This document shows, one piece after another, positions 52,759 to 64,000 of a stretch of 64,000 nucleotides of DNA (position 1 is its first letter; the number at the start of each line of letters is the position of its first letter). The stretch is taken from contig CP136894.1 in the NCBI GenBank assembly GCA_034359265.1, positions 27,310,501 through 27,374,500 on the forward strand, read 5' to 3'. The notes under the pieces are model-generated. The model ran no database searches and had not been told where the DNA came from. It was given only the letters and a program-made list of their open reading frames with translations. A program made the translations under genes and the position numbers. The DNA comes from Canna indica (Eukaryota > Streptophyta > Magnoliopsida > Zingiberales > Cannaceae).

Positions 52759-55131
52759 GTTGGGATGGGAATAAGAAACACAATGGAAATAATAATTTAA
52801 AAATTTGAAACATCTCAAAACATCGATCTACTTTAACAATAATTAAGGAATTAAATCTACGAGTACAAGGGGGAAGGTATACCTTATACCGCGGTTAGAT
52901 AGGGTGCTCCTATTCCCATATCAAGACGCACACATGCACGTCCTCCAATGATAGTCCACACCATGCGCCTCGCAACAAAGGGGAAGCGAACAACCGAACT
53001 AGTCATGGCTCAACAGAGATGCTTTCTCAAACCCCAAAACCTCAAGAGCTAGGCCGGCCCTTCCACCAAGAACAGGGCTCCAAAACGAGAGAAAGATGCG
53101 ATGAGAAAATAACGAAATGATGAGGTAGATAAAAGAATACCTCGTTGTCCTTTTTCAGAAACCTCCAAGTGGATGAAGTAGGCAGCACACTCAAGAAGAA
53201 GACACCTCCAATTTGGCTTCGTAAAAGACTGGGAAGGAGGAAGTAGATGGCCGGCCACTAATAGAGAGGAGGAAGAACTAATTCACCAAACCCTCCAATC
53301 GGGTATTCAACCACAATTTATAGACAGGGGGGCTACAAAGGTAGATCCGGTCCCATAAAAACACTCTACTCGAAATTCAAAATTTCGGAGTTTGCCTCCA
53401 AAAATAATTTATATTTTAATGGCTTCATAATTAATTTGAAATTAATTAAATACAATAAAATATAAACTTTAATTTATCTTCATAAATTAAGAGCCTATAA
53501 ATAAGAATTATAATTATCTAAATAAACTAATTCCCTAAACAATAGATAAGAGATTATCTCCATAAACTAAGAGCCTATAAATAAGAGATTTATCTAAATA
53601 ATTCAATTATTTATTAATTAACAGAATTATGATTTATCCTCATAAATTATATATCTATTAATTTTATGATTTATCTCATTAAATTAAATTCGTATTAATT
53701 AAGATTTATCCAAATAAATTAATTCCCAATCAATCGGTTATGCTCATGTTTAGAAACTAATTTTTCCACCATGTAAATTTGATTCAAAATTAAATTATAT
53801 TTAATTCATAATTAAATATATTCCCAGTCAAGTAGTTAATTAAATATTTAATTCATAATTAAATTTAATCAACTAAATAAAATATTATCATGTGTCAATC
53901 TCTACAATTTAGGGATGCCCTACAAATTAGGGTTACCGAGGAACTCCTTCCTCGTGCATTCGTTCCTATAGGAAATAGCTTTCTTATCATGTCCGTAAAT
54001 AAGATTCGTGATTGAGTTGTAGTATGTCCATGCTAGTAGACATATAGTGCCGCATTCGGACTCTATCTCACAAAGTCCGTTATGAGGTTAGCCTGTTGTG
54101 TGTGACCCATTTGGCTCCACACTAAGCCAGCAGTGGGTTGTGCATAACGGAAAGTCGAATCCGATAGAATGATTTCTATTCGAATCTTACGAGCCACCAC
54201 TAAACCCCTTTAGTGTGGTCGTGAGAGACTCTACTCACAAGTCAAGATTGGCGTCTAGCAACATGTCATGACTACCCGGATAGTGTGAGGTTCAATCTAT
54301 AGGAATCGAACGCCCTTCGGTGATTAGTTACCGTGCAACTAAGTCCCTCGATTACAATGTCCCGAATACAGCTAGGGTACGAAAAAGGTGTCAAACCCTA
54401 ATATCGATTCATATGTATTCTGCCTGCCAAGTCATTATCTCAATAATGTCTTGTTAGAAAACCTTTTTCCGGCATTCATATCTACTCTGACCAGAGATTC
54501 CTGAGTCGACACTTCAAGGACACATACAACATTATCTCCTCTTAATAGGAGTAACTGATTCTATATTGGTTGCTCACATACCTCCATGGGTGCTTTCCCA
54601 TGCCCAGAGGTATCCGGCACATGACACTGAAGGCCACTTAGGGATAAGTCCAAAGCAATTGGTTGGCACTCACAAGGTAACCATGACAACCTCAGGTCCA
54701 AGGACTGCTTGCACCTACTAACACCCGAGGAACATCCTACCGACACTCATGTAAGGATTCCATTCTGTGTTCCTCGTGTAGGTCCGTTCAGTGAACTCAT
54801 TCCCTAATGTGCAACTACACTTGTACATTAAATGACGGCTCATAGGTAATTGTGAGATCAGCTACCCGTTATCATATAAGGCATGTACCAAGTGCACAAG
54901 TCTATCCGTAATCAAATCCCCTAATTGGTGATTCTACGACTGGGAATATTTAGAACAGGGGCATCTGGATTCCAAGTCTCACTGGCATGATCTCATCATG
55001 GCTTTGGAATCAATTGCTCGGGTCCATGGGGTTCATCACAATCTAATATATACAAAATATAGATGCAGCATATGATGAAAAAGTTGTCTCATATTATTCA
55101 TTAACCAAAAATAGTTCCCTACACATCAACA
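52759..55131 (-). mobile_element. Copia-like solo LTR, about 2.37 kb, inside LINE 3
   Basis: TGTTGGGATGGG at the left and ACATCAACA at the right on the plus strand. The octamer CAACATGT occurs at both edges (52753-52760 and 55127-55134), which fits a target duplication merged with the LTR ends; the exact cut is ambiguous by 2-3 bases. Bases 52758-53300 match 61630-62167 in opposite orientation. No coding domain is present; the ORF at 53049-53258 is not supported by any motif. Confidence 0.75.
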
Positions 55132-55159
55132 TGTGATTGGCTCAAGGGCGCTATTTCTT

Positions 55160-55489
55160 TCACATCAACCAACCATTACATGTGTAGAGACATTCTTTGA
55201 ATATGTGGGACTGAGATTCATCGAAAGCATTGCACAATGGGCTTGTAGTTGTGACCTCAATATTTCGCGCAAGGAGCTTGTCTTTTGTCTTTGGATGTTC
55301 ATTCTCAACTAACCAACTATGCATGGAAATAGCTGGTGGACAATCCTTCTGCCAAAGGAAATTGACCATAGGGCCAACATGTCCCTCGTAGTTCAAGAGC
55401 CAATAAAGAGGGCTCGTAGAAAAGACGCAACTACCATTCCATTTCCAAAGTATCTTATCATCCCCTGAAGACTGAAGGAAGGGAGCCAA
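55160..55489 (-). pseudogene. LINE 3 zf-RVT region
   Basis: KILWKWNGSCVFSTSPLYWL, VNFLWQKDCPPAISMHSWLV, KTKDKLLARNI, then SPLCNAFDESQSHIFKECLY. Cys and His spacing fits zf-RVT (C..C...ES..H.F..C). The function in plant LINEs is unclear, probably nucleic-acid binding. Confidence 0.8.
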
Positions 55490-55592
55490 GTTGCCTACTA
55501 TGTTTCTGATGAGTACCCGAGGGTACTAGGTTCCTGAACTGGATATTCCAGCCGTGGACCACTCCTGACAGATTTCTAGATCTTGCCTCTGT

Positions 55593-56998
55593 TATGGAAA
55601 TATCGGGGTTGCATGCAGTTGAGAAAAGGAGCGGATATTTAATTCACAATCTCTCTCCATTAAGCCAAGGATCATACCAAAATCTGAAAGACGACTCGTC
55701 GCCTGCGATGAAAATTAGAGAAACCCCAAAAATGTTGAGTAGGCAGCAAATACTTTTCCAAATTGGAGAGAGACCATGTTTGTCCACTGAGTTTAAGATC
55801 CACAGTCTAGGATAAAGTGTCGAGAGAATGCCATGCCAAGGCATAACTCCGGGTTATAGAAGTCTCCAAAACCACTTGCCAACCTGGCAAGGTTATGAGA
55901 AGAAAGATCGAGAATACCCAGGCTGCCATCTTTTCGACTTCGTGTAAGGGAATCCCAACACACCAAACAATTATCTTGGGAAGAAGTATCGGGCCTCCCA
56001 GTCCAGAAGAAGGTTCTTCTTCTATTATGCAGTTGTTTAATGACCCAACGGGGAGCTTGGAAGATAGAGAAGATGTACGAGACCCGACTAGTAAGAACGC
56101 TATTGATAAGCATCAACCGACTGGCTCTCGAGAGAAAAGGGCCTTGCCAAGATGCCAAGGTTCCATCAACTTTAGTAACGATCTTGGTCCAGTCCGCCCT
56201 GGATGATTTAACAAGACGTAGAGGAAGCCCCAAGTAATCAATTGGGAAGGAACCAACGGAGCACCCAGGATAGCCGCCTTAGCCGCTGCTATGGAAATGT
56301 CAGGGTTGCACACAGCTCAGAAAAGGAGCGAATATTTAATCTGCAATCTCTCTCCATTAAGCCAAGATCATACAAAATCTCAAAGATGAATCATTGCTTG
56401 CGATGAAAATTAGAGAAAATCCAAAAATGTTTAGCAGGCAGCAAATACTTTTCAAAATTAGAGAGAGACCATGTCTCTCCATCGAGTTTAAGAGCCGCAG
56501 TCTAGGATAAAGAGTCAAGAGAATGTCATGCCAAGGCATAACTCCGGGCTATAGAAGTCTCCAAAACCACTTGCCAAGCGTGCCAAGGTTATGAGAACAA
56601 AGATCTAGAATACCCATGCCGCCATCTGTTCGACTTCGTGTAAGGGAATCCCAACGCACCAAACATTTATCTTGGGAAGAAGTATCATGCCTCCGAGTCC
56701 AGAAGAAGATTCTTCTTCTATTATCCACCTATTTAATGACCCAACGTGGAGCCTGTAAGAAAGAGAAGATGTATGAGACCTAGCTAGTAAGAACGCTATT
56801 GATAAGCATCAACTGATCGGCTCTCGAGAGAAAAGGGTCTTGCCAAGATGCTAGGGTTCTATCAACTTTGGTAACAATTATCTTGGTCCAATCTACCCTC
56901 GATGGTTTATCAAGACGTAGAGGAAGGCCCGAGTAATCAATTGGGAAGAAACCAACGGAGTACCCCGGGATAGCCATTGTAGAAGCCGCCTTAGCCGC
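55593..56998 (-). pseudogene. LINE 3 post-RT region in tandem duplicate
   Basis: Unit 1 (55593-56289) and unit 2 (56290-56998) repeat the same segment 697 bp apart. Each, on the minus strand, has GLPLRLVKSSRADWTKIVTK, TLASWQGPFLSRASRLMLIN and LYPRLWILNSVDKHGLSPIW or close variants. Unit 2 has a 10-bp insertion near 56975. The first unit keeps a 146-residue frame (56233-55793); the second is broken. Confidence 0.85.
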
Positions 56999-56999
56999 G

Positions 57000-58060
57000 T
57001 CCCTCCCTCCCCCCCTCCTCCCCCCCATGGATGACCATGGTCTTGAGAACGTTAAGTTTAAGCCCAGTGCATAGGTCAAATCATCTGAGGAGAACATCTG
57101 ATACAAGCCTCGCTATCCTTGCTAAGCAGTACTAAATCGTCGGCAAAGAGGATATGCATGATACCCCTGGGGAGGTGCTGATCACGAGCCCCAGACACCA
57201 AACCGTGGGCAGCCGCCCGGGTGACCAATCTAGAGAGAACATCTTAAACAAGATTAAAGAGGAGAGGTGATAAAGGATTTTCTTGCCTCAAACCACGCTT
57301 GTTCTTGAAGGACCTACCCTTCAATCCATTAGTGAATAAAACAGCTTCTACTTATAACAGGAGATTTTGAATCCAAATAATCCATCTCAGAGGGAATCCT
57401 CTAGCCTCAAGCATTTGCAAGATAAAACTCCAATTAACGGTGTCGAAAGCTTTTTCGAAGTATACCTTGATAATACAAACATCCATGTCATCATTTTTGC
57501 AACCCCATACAGTTTCAGCACCAATCATAAAACAATCGAGTGTGCTACGACCCCTGATGAAAGCATCTCGCTTGTTGTCCACCAAGTCAGGAATGAGCAA
57601 AGCGAGTTGATTTGCAAGGAGCTAAGAGAAAATCTTAATAATACTATTCTCAAGACTGATGAGTCTGAAGTTAGTCACCGAATTAGCTCCTTGTACTTTA
57701 GGAATAAGGAGAATAGAGACATTATTGATTCGGGTCATAGCATCCGGGGCAGACTACAGTTCAAGAAGAATGTTGAGTACCTAATTTACTATCACCGACC
57801 AATTTTTTTTATAGAATTCCTTTGTAATCCTGGCCAGGCCAGGCACCTTAAGATTCTTAGTGTTCTTGATCACATCATGCACCTCAGTCATAGTGAATGG
57901 ATTGACTAGGCACTGCATATCCAAGTTGGAGGGTTCATATAAGGTGGACCATTTGATGTTCAACAAAGGCTTAATCTCACGGTTGAGGAGGCCCGAAATG
58001 TAATCCCTAAGAGTAGAAGCAATACCATCACAATCCATGAGGACAATCCCATTAGAATGA
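57000..58060 (-). pseudogene. LINE 3 reverse transcriptase
   Basis: From 58038: FTMTEVHDVIKNTKNLKVPG and ITKEFYKKNW (RT start). At 57600-57352: DKRDAFIRGRSTLDC-like NKRDAFIRGRSTLDC and IIKVYFEKAFDTVNW (motif A, Asp changed to Val-Tyr: usual KLDFEKAFD). Then GLKGRSFKNKRGLRQENPLS (usual RGLRQGDPLS) and HILFADDLVLLS with the catalytic FADD at about 57136-57153. Stops and frame changes lie between the parts. A C-rich run at 57001-57028 marks the junction with the duplicated segment. Confidence 0.85.
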
Positions 58061-58282
58061 ATAGAAGAGATCTAGTTTATTTTTCTTCAATGGGAGGTGT
58101 AGAGTTGGAAATATCTAGTGTTTCTGTCCCCTTCCCTCAACCACCTCTTCTTTATGCGTTGTCTCCAATAGGAGTTCTCATCATTTTAGCAACGATCAAG
58201 TAACCCCTTGAGATCCTTGAACTCCTCTAATTCCGAGTTAGTGATAAGGGTCGTATAAGCCTTAAGGCTCAAAAGCTTTAAG

Positions 58283-59130
58283 CTAGCGCTCCTCGGTGTC
58301 TGATCTGTGCTTATGCCAGCTTGCACGTCTAATCCTATCCCAATCTAGAATAATGTGCCTAAGTGGCTTCCAAAGAGAGATCCACTCATCCAAAGATGTT
58401 CCCATCTGCCTATGTCCAACATACGACAATTGGAGCCCCGCAGAAATGATGTCAGAGAACTTATCCAGAAGAAGCCAACTATTCTCGATTCTGAAGGGTC
58501 TGCGAGCTTTGAAAGTTCGGGGAGCCGACTGCCAAATCAAAGGATTGTGATCTGAAAGCCTCCTATCTCCAGTGGAAGCGAGGGACAAAGGAAAGGAGAT
58601 CGCCAATTGGTTGTTGACAAGCACAATATCGAGTTTTGCTAAAGACGACGAAACCTGGTTCTTGGTCCACATAAAGGGCTCCCAGATAAGGGGAAGTCCA
58701 TAAGCCCCATTTCCGCAATTAGCCGAGAAATCCTTCTTGAATCAAAAGCGTTGGCCACGTAGCTACTTCACTCTCCATTGTGATAAGTAATGTTGAAATC
58801 ACCGCCAATTAATAAAGGTTCAGAAGTACCGAAAATGATCTAACGAAGTTCCTGAAGGAAGAGAGCTCTACGAGGACGACTGGGAGGCCCATAAACCCCA
58901 ACAACGAGAAAACTGAAGACAGAAAGTTTGTGCTTTAGAAAGAGCTAGATGGACCACTCGCCAATCAGATAGTACGTACAAATCCACACAAACGAATCCT
59001 AGATAGCAAGTAGACCACCTGACATGTTAGAAGCATTGTTCACGTGAAAATTATCATCAAAATGGAACCCAGATAACTATCTGACAATTCATCAAGAACA
59101 AAAATTCAATTTAGTTTGAATTTGTGGCCC
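58283..59130 (-). pseudogene. LINE 3 endonuclease
   Basis: VVGVYGPPSRPRRALFLQEL (about 58910-58850), LLIGGDFNITYH (GDFN at 58793-58805), and the long frame 58672-58283 with LAKLDIVLVNNQ and RRLSDHNPLIWQSAPRTFKA, where SDH is the catalytic His motif. The start of the domain is decayed (about 59130). Confidence 0.85.
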
Positions 59131-59161
59131 GGCCTAGGTTTACCAATAAAATGGCTCAAAA

Positions 59162-59422
59162 CTAGGTCCGGAACTGCAGCCTGATCAAGGAGAAATGGGG
59201 GGTGCACAGGCCCAGTGTAGAAGGCCCAACAATAGGCGCACCTAGAGGCGAACCGAACCCCCGAAGCGTAGCAGAGTCATCGACCTCCAACCTAGGAGTA
59301 TTGCGAAGCAGGCTGGACCTCAACACACGCCCAAGATTTGGCCTCGAATAGGGCTGTTGGGGGGCGGAAAGCGGCTCGGAGTGGATCCAAAAATAAAGGA
59401 GAGTGCGGGGCTCCACCTCCAT
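59162..59422 (-). pseudogene. LINE 3 ORF1 end (tentative)
   Basis: An 86-residue open frame upstream of the endonuclease, Pro/Ser/Arg-rich (RPNLGRVLRSSLLRNTPRLE). Its place fits the low-complexity ORF1 tail, but no motif proves it. Confidence 0.35.
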
Positions 59423-59496
59423 GAACCCGGATTCGAATGAGAAAAGTAGAAACGAGCCACGTTAACCTAGAAAATGGGCCTAGACCAAGTGAAAAT

Positions 59497-60420
59497 TGTT
59501 GGCCTAAGGTTTTCTACCTTGGTCTTAATCTTGATTTTGATCATAACAAATATGGAACTAATGGTTCATTAAAAAATCTTTCAGGTTCCAAGTCGGTTAG
59601 CGCACAACGTCCGCGATCAAAAAAATCAAAGAAATCGAAGAAATCGGCAAGGACGCTCATCGACGCTCGGGATTCTTCGGGAAGATAGTGTTTGGGTTTA
59701 CGGTGTCTAGAATATGTTGTAAATCCTCTTTATAATGCAAAGAACCCAAAAACTAAACACGAACCCCAAAACATGAAAACCCAAAAACCGTCTTGAAATT
59801 CACTAAGCCTAGGAAGATCCATGGAGGGCTATATGACCTAGACATTTTCTTGACACAAAAAATGGCGGTAATTGTTCATTGGGTAAAAACTAGATAACAA
59901 TGTATTTTTAAGAAATTTTTGGAAGCCTTTAGCATACCCATATTTGACCCGGGAGATTAGAAAATTTTTGTTTTTCAAAAATTTGTACTAGACCCCAAAA
60001 ACTATATTTTGATTCTTAAGGATTTTGATTTTTTAGATATTTTTATTGAATCCAAATGGGGGGTAATCCTTAAATAATATTTATGTTTTAAAATTATTAA
60101 CTTGAAGTTAAGAAATGTTATATAAGAGGACATAGCGAAGACCGAACCAAGGTTAACCAAACCTAGAGAAGTATATAAGAGGACCTAGCGAAAAAATGTT
60201 TTAAAGAAAATCCAGCTTAACCAAACTTTCCTGCCCAGGTTCGGTAGACCGATCGATCGACCGAACGTTGCTTAGAACGGGCAGAATGCTCTGGTCGCTC
60301 AAGTGGTCACTTGGTCGGTCGATCGATGATCGACTGAACAAGCAACTGGCAGTCGGTAACGGGCAAAAATTCGCCCGTTGAGAAGAGAGGTGTTTCTCTT
60401 CTCTTCATGCCCTATAAATA
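59497..60420 (+). mobile_element. Truncated copia LTR
   Basis: Starts TGTTGGCCTAAGG and follows the solo LTR at 37687 through the stem-loop and TATA-like box, then stops at 60420. It lacks the MITE, showing the empty site at 60112-60120. The palindrome cluster is reduced (60240-60350). The 3' third of the LTR is missing. Confidence 0.85.
60358..60420 (+). promoter_or_regulatory. LTR stem-loop and TATA-like box
   Basis: Arms AACGGGC and GCCCGTT pair perfectly (60358-60364 and 60373-60379). CTATAAATA follows at 60412-60420. A second small hairpin, AGAAGAGAG/CTCTTCT, lies between them. Confidence 0.6.
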
Positions 60421-61629
60421 TTGATTTTGGACATAATTTAAATTAAAAAATCTTGTGGGTTCATGGTTGAACAGTCCCGAGAATCGAAAAATTCAACATG
60501 TTTTTGTTTCAACCGTTTTGGGTGAAAATGTGATCAGATTTGCACGATTTCTTATTTTGTTTTTTTCCCTTTATTTTCATATATCATTTGATGCAGGAAA
60601 GGATGATTATGGATGAGCCCGATGTGCATGTAACTGTGTGTAAAACGTGGTTGTGATGATTGCTTGTAAATTTATAAAATTCCAGCATTGTATTTTTTAA
60701 ATAGGGCATGCGTACCCCTGCCTTCCTCTTGAGAATTCTGATTATAATTAACTTCTCCCTCTCCTTAAACCTTTCCCCAAGGGTTTTTTGGGGTCTTCTT
60801 CTTTTAGTTTTGTAAAATTAGAAGTTTAGGGGCAGATTCGCGACGAGCACGCATGCTATCCTATTTTGGTGCGCGCATGGAGAGGAGGTGTTCGGCACCA
60901 TGTTGATGACGGCTTGAACCCCGAGAAGGCACTGATGGAACTGGCAACCTACAATGTTGTTTTGGGCAGCGCCTTGGCGAGATGGAGCTCCCTAAAAACC
61001 CTAGGAAGATGGTCTTAGCTTGCCCGGTGTCTCTAGTGGAACCCTTAGAACATCCATAATCATCCTTATTTCATTTATGCTTTTATTTATAGCTCTTTCT
61101 TCAATTGTTGATTGCTTAGATAAATTATAATTGCATAAAGAAATCCTCCAATAATATTAAGTCTGAATGGATAAGGTATTAAGAATATCCGTCATGTCTT
61201 CCATCGTTGAGGGACAAGTGTGTCTATCATCACAATGGGTTTGTTGTGCACACACAAGGACTTTTGCGCTGATAGACACGTTGCACCTCATATAGCAAAT
61301 ATCCCTTTTGTGTCCCTGTTATCGGCTTGAACGTGACTTACCTTGTTTAGCTACACTCAGGGGTGGTCGTTTTCTCACTAGGGCATACGAACGATGGGTC
61401 CGACTCAACTAGGGCTCCTTGGTTTGTTGTGCACACACAAGGCCTTGGTTGCCCTAGAGGCAAAACTTATGGAAGTCACATAGTGATGTGATAGGTAAAG
61501 AGTTACCTACCCATGGACCTATTAGGGTTGTCTTATAGCCGCCCATTCCCCCTGTAGATTGGTGGTTGAACCTCCTTCAAGGGTGATGAGTAAATTAGTT
61601 TTATATCTTGGAGAGGATTAAGAACTCGA
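60421..61629. other. Unassigned sequence, probably LTR fragments
   Basis: No ORF or domain. Bases 60590-60720 (GATGCAGGAAAGGATGATTA) have the look of a long gypsy LTR end. In 61230-61450 the phrase GGTTTGTTGTGCACACACAA occurs twice (61251 and 61423), about 170 bp apart. Confidence 0.35.
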
Positions 61630-62167
61630 TTCTTGATAGGGTTCTTGAGTGGAAAAGTTCCAAAGAATCCGTCCTCCTCCCCCTTGGCGGCTGGCCATCT
61701 TCTTCCTCCTTTCCCGGGCTTTTGTGAAGTCGAATCGAAGGTGTCTTCTACTTGGGTGTGCCGCCTACTTCATCTTCTTGGAGGAGTCCAAGAAGGACAA
61801 CGAGGTATTCCTTTATCTACCTTCTCATTCAGTGGTTTTCTCATCCCCTCTTCCTCCCTTTTGGTGCTCGATTCTTGGTGGAAGGGCTAGCTTCGCCTTG
61901 GTGCGATTCAGGATTGAGATAGCCTTTTCGTTGAGCCACTACGAGTCCTAGTATTCACTGCCCCTTTCTTACGAGGCGCTTGGATGGACTTTCATTGGAG
62001 GACGTGCGCATGTGTATCTTAAAACGAGGATAGGAGCAGCCATACCAACCACGGTATAAGGTATATCTTCTCCTTTTACTCATAGATTGAATTTCTTAAA
62101 TATTGCTAAAGTAGATCATTGTTTCGGGATGATTTGAATTTTTAAATTACTATTTCCCATCCCAACA
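61630..62167 (+). repeat. Copia-like LTR fragment (3' end)
   Basis: Inverted match of the LTR at 52758-53300, ending CCCATCCCAACA at 62167. Shared blocks include GAGGTATTC, CTTCTTGGTGGAAGGGC-like sequence and GGTATAAGGTATA. Short ORFs here have no motif. Confidence 0.7.
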
Positions 62168-62696
62168 CAAACTTGGAGGGCACTTTGAGGAACCAACCTT
62201 GAGGAAGCACTTTTGCAAGTATTAGACTCCACACCGACTCAACCTACCCCAACCAACAGCCATTAAGTGACCTAGTCCACGCGCTTCGAAAATGAGTCTC
62301 ATCAATACTTAACTGAAATTGGTGTGATTCATTTCAAAGAAAATAATGTAAAGGCCTAACCTGATATGGCCTATGATGGGAGGACCCATTAGATTATATA
62401 TATATTGGCTAGGTCTCCTCTGCCTATTAGTGTGTGTACTTCCTTGTTGACTCTGCCCCATCGAAAACTAAAAGTCTAGAGAGAGACTTGTGGAAGTTCT
62501 ATCAGCTCACAAGAACTCCACATTTTGTAATGTAAATTTTTTTATCTGGATATCCAATTCGTGGTGTTCTCAAGTCCATATAATCTTTGTATTTTATTTT
62601 AGACTAGGTACTTGGAGCTATTCGATTACAACACATTTTGGAACATGTTTAATTGACTAATTAAATTTATTAAGAACAAATTCCTATTGGATAAAT
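62168..62696. other. Spacer with TATA-like sequence
   Basis: ATTATATATATATTGG at about 62393-62408 could be a promoter remnant. No coding region was found. Confidence 0.3.
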
Positions 62697-62709
62697 CACT
62701 ACAATATTT

Positions 62710-63235
62710 TTAACCTATAGGAACGGCTGAAAAATATTTTCAAAACATACAAAATCATTCCCATAGACCTATGGGAACGATTTTTTTGTGTACTCAAATT
62801 AGCCATTCCGCTATGCTATAGGAAAAATTTTCGTACCTATGGTCATGCTGCCAAAAAAATCATTCCCAGAGGCCAAGCTTCTGGGAATGATTGCGAAAAG
62901 TGTTCCTATAAGCCACGCCTATAGGAATGGTTTCAAAACTATTCCTATCAACCTACATGAACGATTTGATAACTGTTCCTATAGACTAAGCTTATAAGAA
63001 CGATTTTCGAACTGCTCCTACAGACCGAAACTATGGGAATGATTACCAAACCGTTCCTATAGGCCGAAACTATAGGCACGATCTGGAAACCACTCCTATA
63101 GGCCAAAACTATAGGAACGGTTTCCACCGTTCCTATAGGCCAAGACTATATAGGAACAGTTTGAAAACCATTCCTATAGTTTGCGCTTATGGGAACAATA
63201 TGTGTTCCTATAGGCAGTATTCTTCTAATAGACAA
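62710..63235. repeat. Subterminal repeats of the second CACTA element
   Basis: About ten inverted pairs of the form TTCCTATAGGC...CTATAGGAACGG, spaced about 50-60 bp, so each pair can form a hairpin. The motif differs from that of the first CACTA element (AGCAACGGCT). Confidence 0.85.
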
Positions 63236-63605
63236 TCAAAAAATTTCGCAAACATTTAAACATAAATTATATTCATAAATATAAATTTCATTCATAAATC
63301 TACATTTCAAAACATAAATTTCATTCATAAACGTAAAATATATTTAATTATTGACTCAAAATAATAAAGTTCACAATTAAAGTACTACTATCAAGTCTAA
63401 TAAAATTCACAAATAATATGTGAAATTAATCTATCAAGCCTAGCATTCCCCTTCTAAATTAGCCAAGTTCTCTTGATGATCATCTCCTCTGTGAAATTCA
63501 TCTTTCATCTCTCAATTCATCATTTTTCTGCACAAATTAATTAATAATTAAAAATGACAAAAAACTTCATAGTCATATAATAAACTAAAATTACCTGAAT
63601 TTAAG
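63236..63605. other. AT-rich CACTA interior
   Basis: Repeats of ATTCATAAA words (63270-63330); no coding region. Presumably the 3' untranslated part of the CACTA gene read on the minus strand. Confidence 0.4.
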
Positions 63606-63900
63606 GATGATGTGTGAAAGTGGAAGAACCAAATATGCTATTGGTATATCCCTTGGAGTAGTTGGTGGTGCCAACAAAACTGTTATAGCCTCCATTTCCA
63701 AATTTGGATTCGCCTGTGCAATAAATGTCTTCAAACGAGATTGTATTTCTTGTATTTGGTGTTGCATATGGTTCTGTGTCTCTACTATTATTGCATGTCT
63801 CTATTTAATTTTTCTCTGTCTCTCTTCTATTATTGCATGTTGCTCCTTCAAAGACTTCACCTCATGATCATATTTTTTCTACATTGCTGTCATTTCTTCA
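63606..63900 (-). pseudogene. C-terminal part of a CACTA TNPA-like protein, broken
   Basis: The minus strand gives NEEMTAM, a stop, KKYDHEVKSLKEQHAIIEER, another stop, then HMQHQIQEIQSRLKTFIAQA and NPNLEMEAI. A Gln/Glu-rich coiled coil followed by a short tail is how Ptta/En/Spm TNPA-like proteins end (compare 7990-8217). Two stops suggest decay. Assigned mainly by place in the element. Confidence 0.45.
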
Positions 63901-64000
63901 TTTTTTTTTTAAAGATATCCTCATATCTTTATTTTTTAAAAGATTTCTTCATTTAGTTGGCACATATCCTACATCAATAATAAAGAGACTAAATATATGC

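Larger units (their letters stand above)
52385..59450 (-). mobile_element. Third L1-type LINE, split by a solo LTR and internally duplicated
   Basis: On the minus strand: ORF1 end (59422-59162), endonuclease, RT, the post-RT region in tandem duplicate, zf-RVT (55489-55160) and the post-zf-RVT segment (52818-52531). The 3' end lies near a TTTAAAAAAG tract (minus) at about 52385. A solo LTR (52759-55131) sits between zf-RVT and the 3' segment. Many stops are present. Confidence 0.8.
62697..64000 (-). mobile_element. Second CACTA element, one end in the window
   Basis: Begins CACTACAA at 62697. Then a 530-bp array of CCTATAGGAACGG-like motifs, then AT-rich sequence and a decayed coding region on the minus strand. 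The other end lies beyond the window, so TSD and length are unknown. Confidence 0.75.

Overview
This is a stretch of plant nuclear genome made almost entirely of transposable elements inserted into one another. I found no intact host gene and no tRNA, rRNA or CRISPR array. The evidence for a plant is a plant CACTA transposon with a Ptta/En/Spm-type gene, a plant hAT, L1-type LINEs with DUF4283-like ORF1 and zf-RVT regions, Ty1/copia and Ty3/gypsy LTR elements of plant type, and a Mutator-like element (MULE) carrying pieces of a plant cytochrome P450. The GC-rich codon ends of the captured P450 hint weakly at a monocot; the species cannot be told.

Layout. 1-9384: a pol-less Ty1/copia element on the minus strand (gag, PBS, PPT, LTR), whose right LTR carries a 3.1-kb CACTA element with TSD ACA. 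10.34-19.56 kb: a plus-strand LINE (ORF1, EN, RT, zf-RVT, RNase H) whose RNase H region is split by a 3.25-kb hAT with an exact 8-bp TSD. 21.43-41.03 kb: a plus-strand Tat-like Ty3/gypsy element cut up by a solo LTR (21781-23216), MITE-like AT-rich inserts, a complete minus-strand chromovirus-like element (26841-32094, TSD CACTA) and a copia-like solo LTR (32241-40280). That solo LTR holds a P450-carrying Pack-MULE (32775-37243, 9-bp TSD), itself split by a gypsy solo LTR (33234-36405), and another copia solo LTR (37687-39522), itself split by a 226-bp MITE. 41.03-52.07 kb: two degenerate minus-strand Tat-like copies that keep gag and/or protease, have 106-109-bp tandem repeats and, in one copy, a coiled-coil ORF on the opposite strand; between them lie a solo LTR and a 5' LINE fragment. 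52.4-59.45 kb: a minus-strand LINE with an internal 0.7-kb tandem duplication and a solo LTR insertion. 59.5-62.17 kb: copia LTR fragments. 62697 to the window end: the end of a second CACTA element.

How the parts relate. The window records repeated insertion, LTR-LTR recombination leaving solo LTRs, and decay. Exact target-site duplications fix most boundaries and give an order of events. Nearly every coding region has stops or frameshifts; the best preserved are the copia gag ORF, the spliced CACTA TNPA-like gene and the pol of the chromovirus-like element. The least explained signal is a stem-loop just upstream of the TATA box in four copia LTR copies, whose arms differ in sequence yet still pair, lying beside dense arrays of GGTCGACC-type palindromes.
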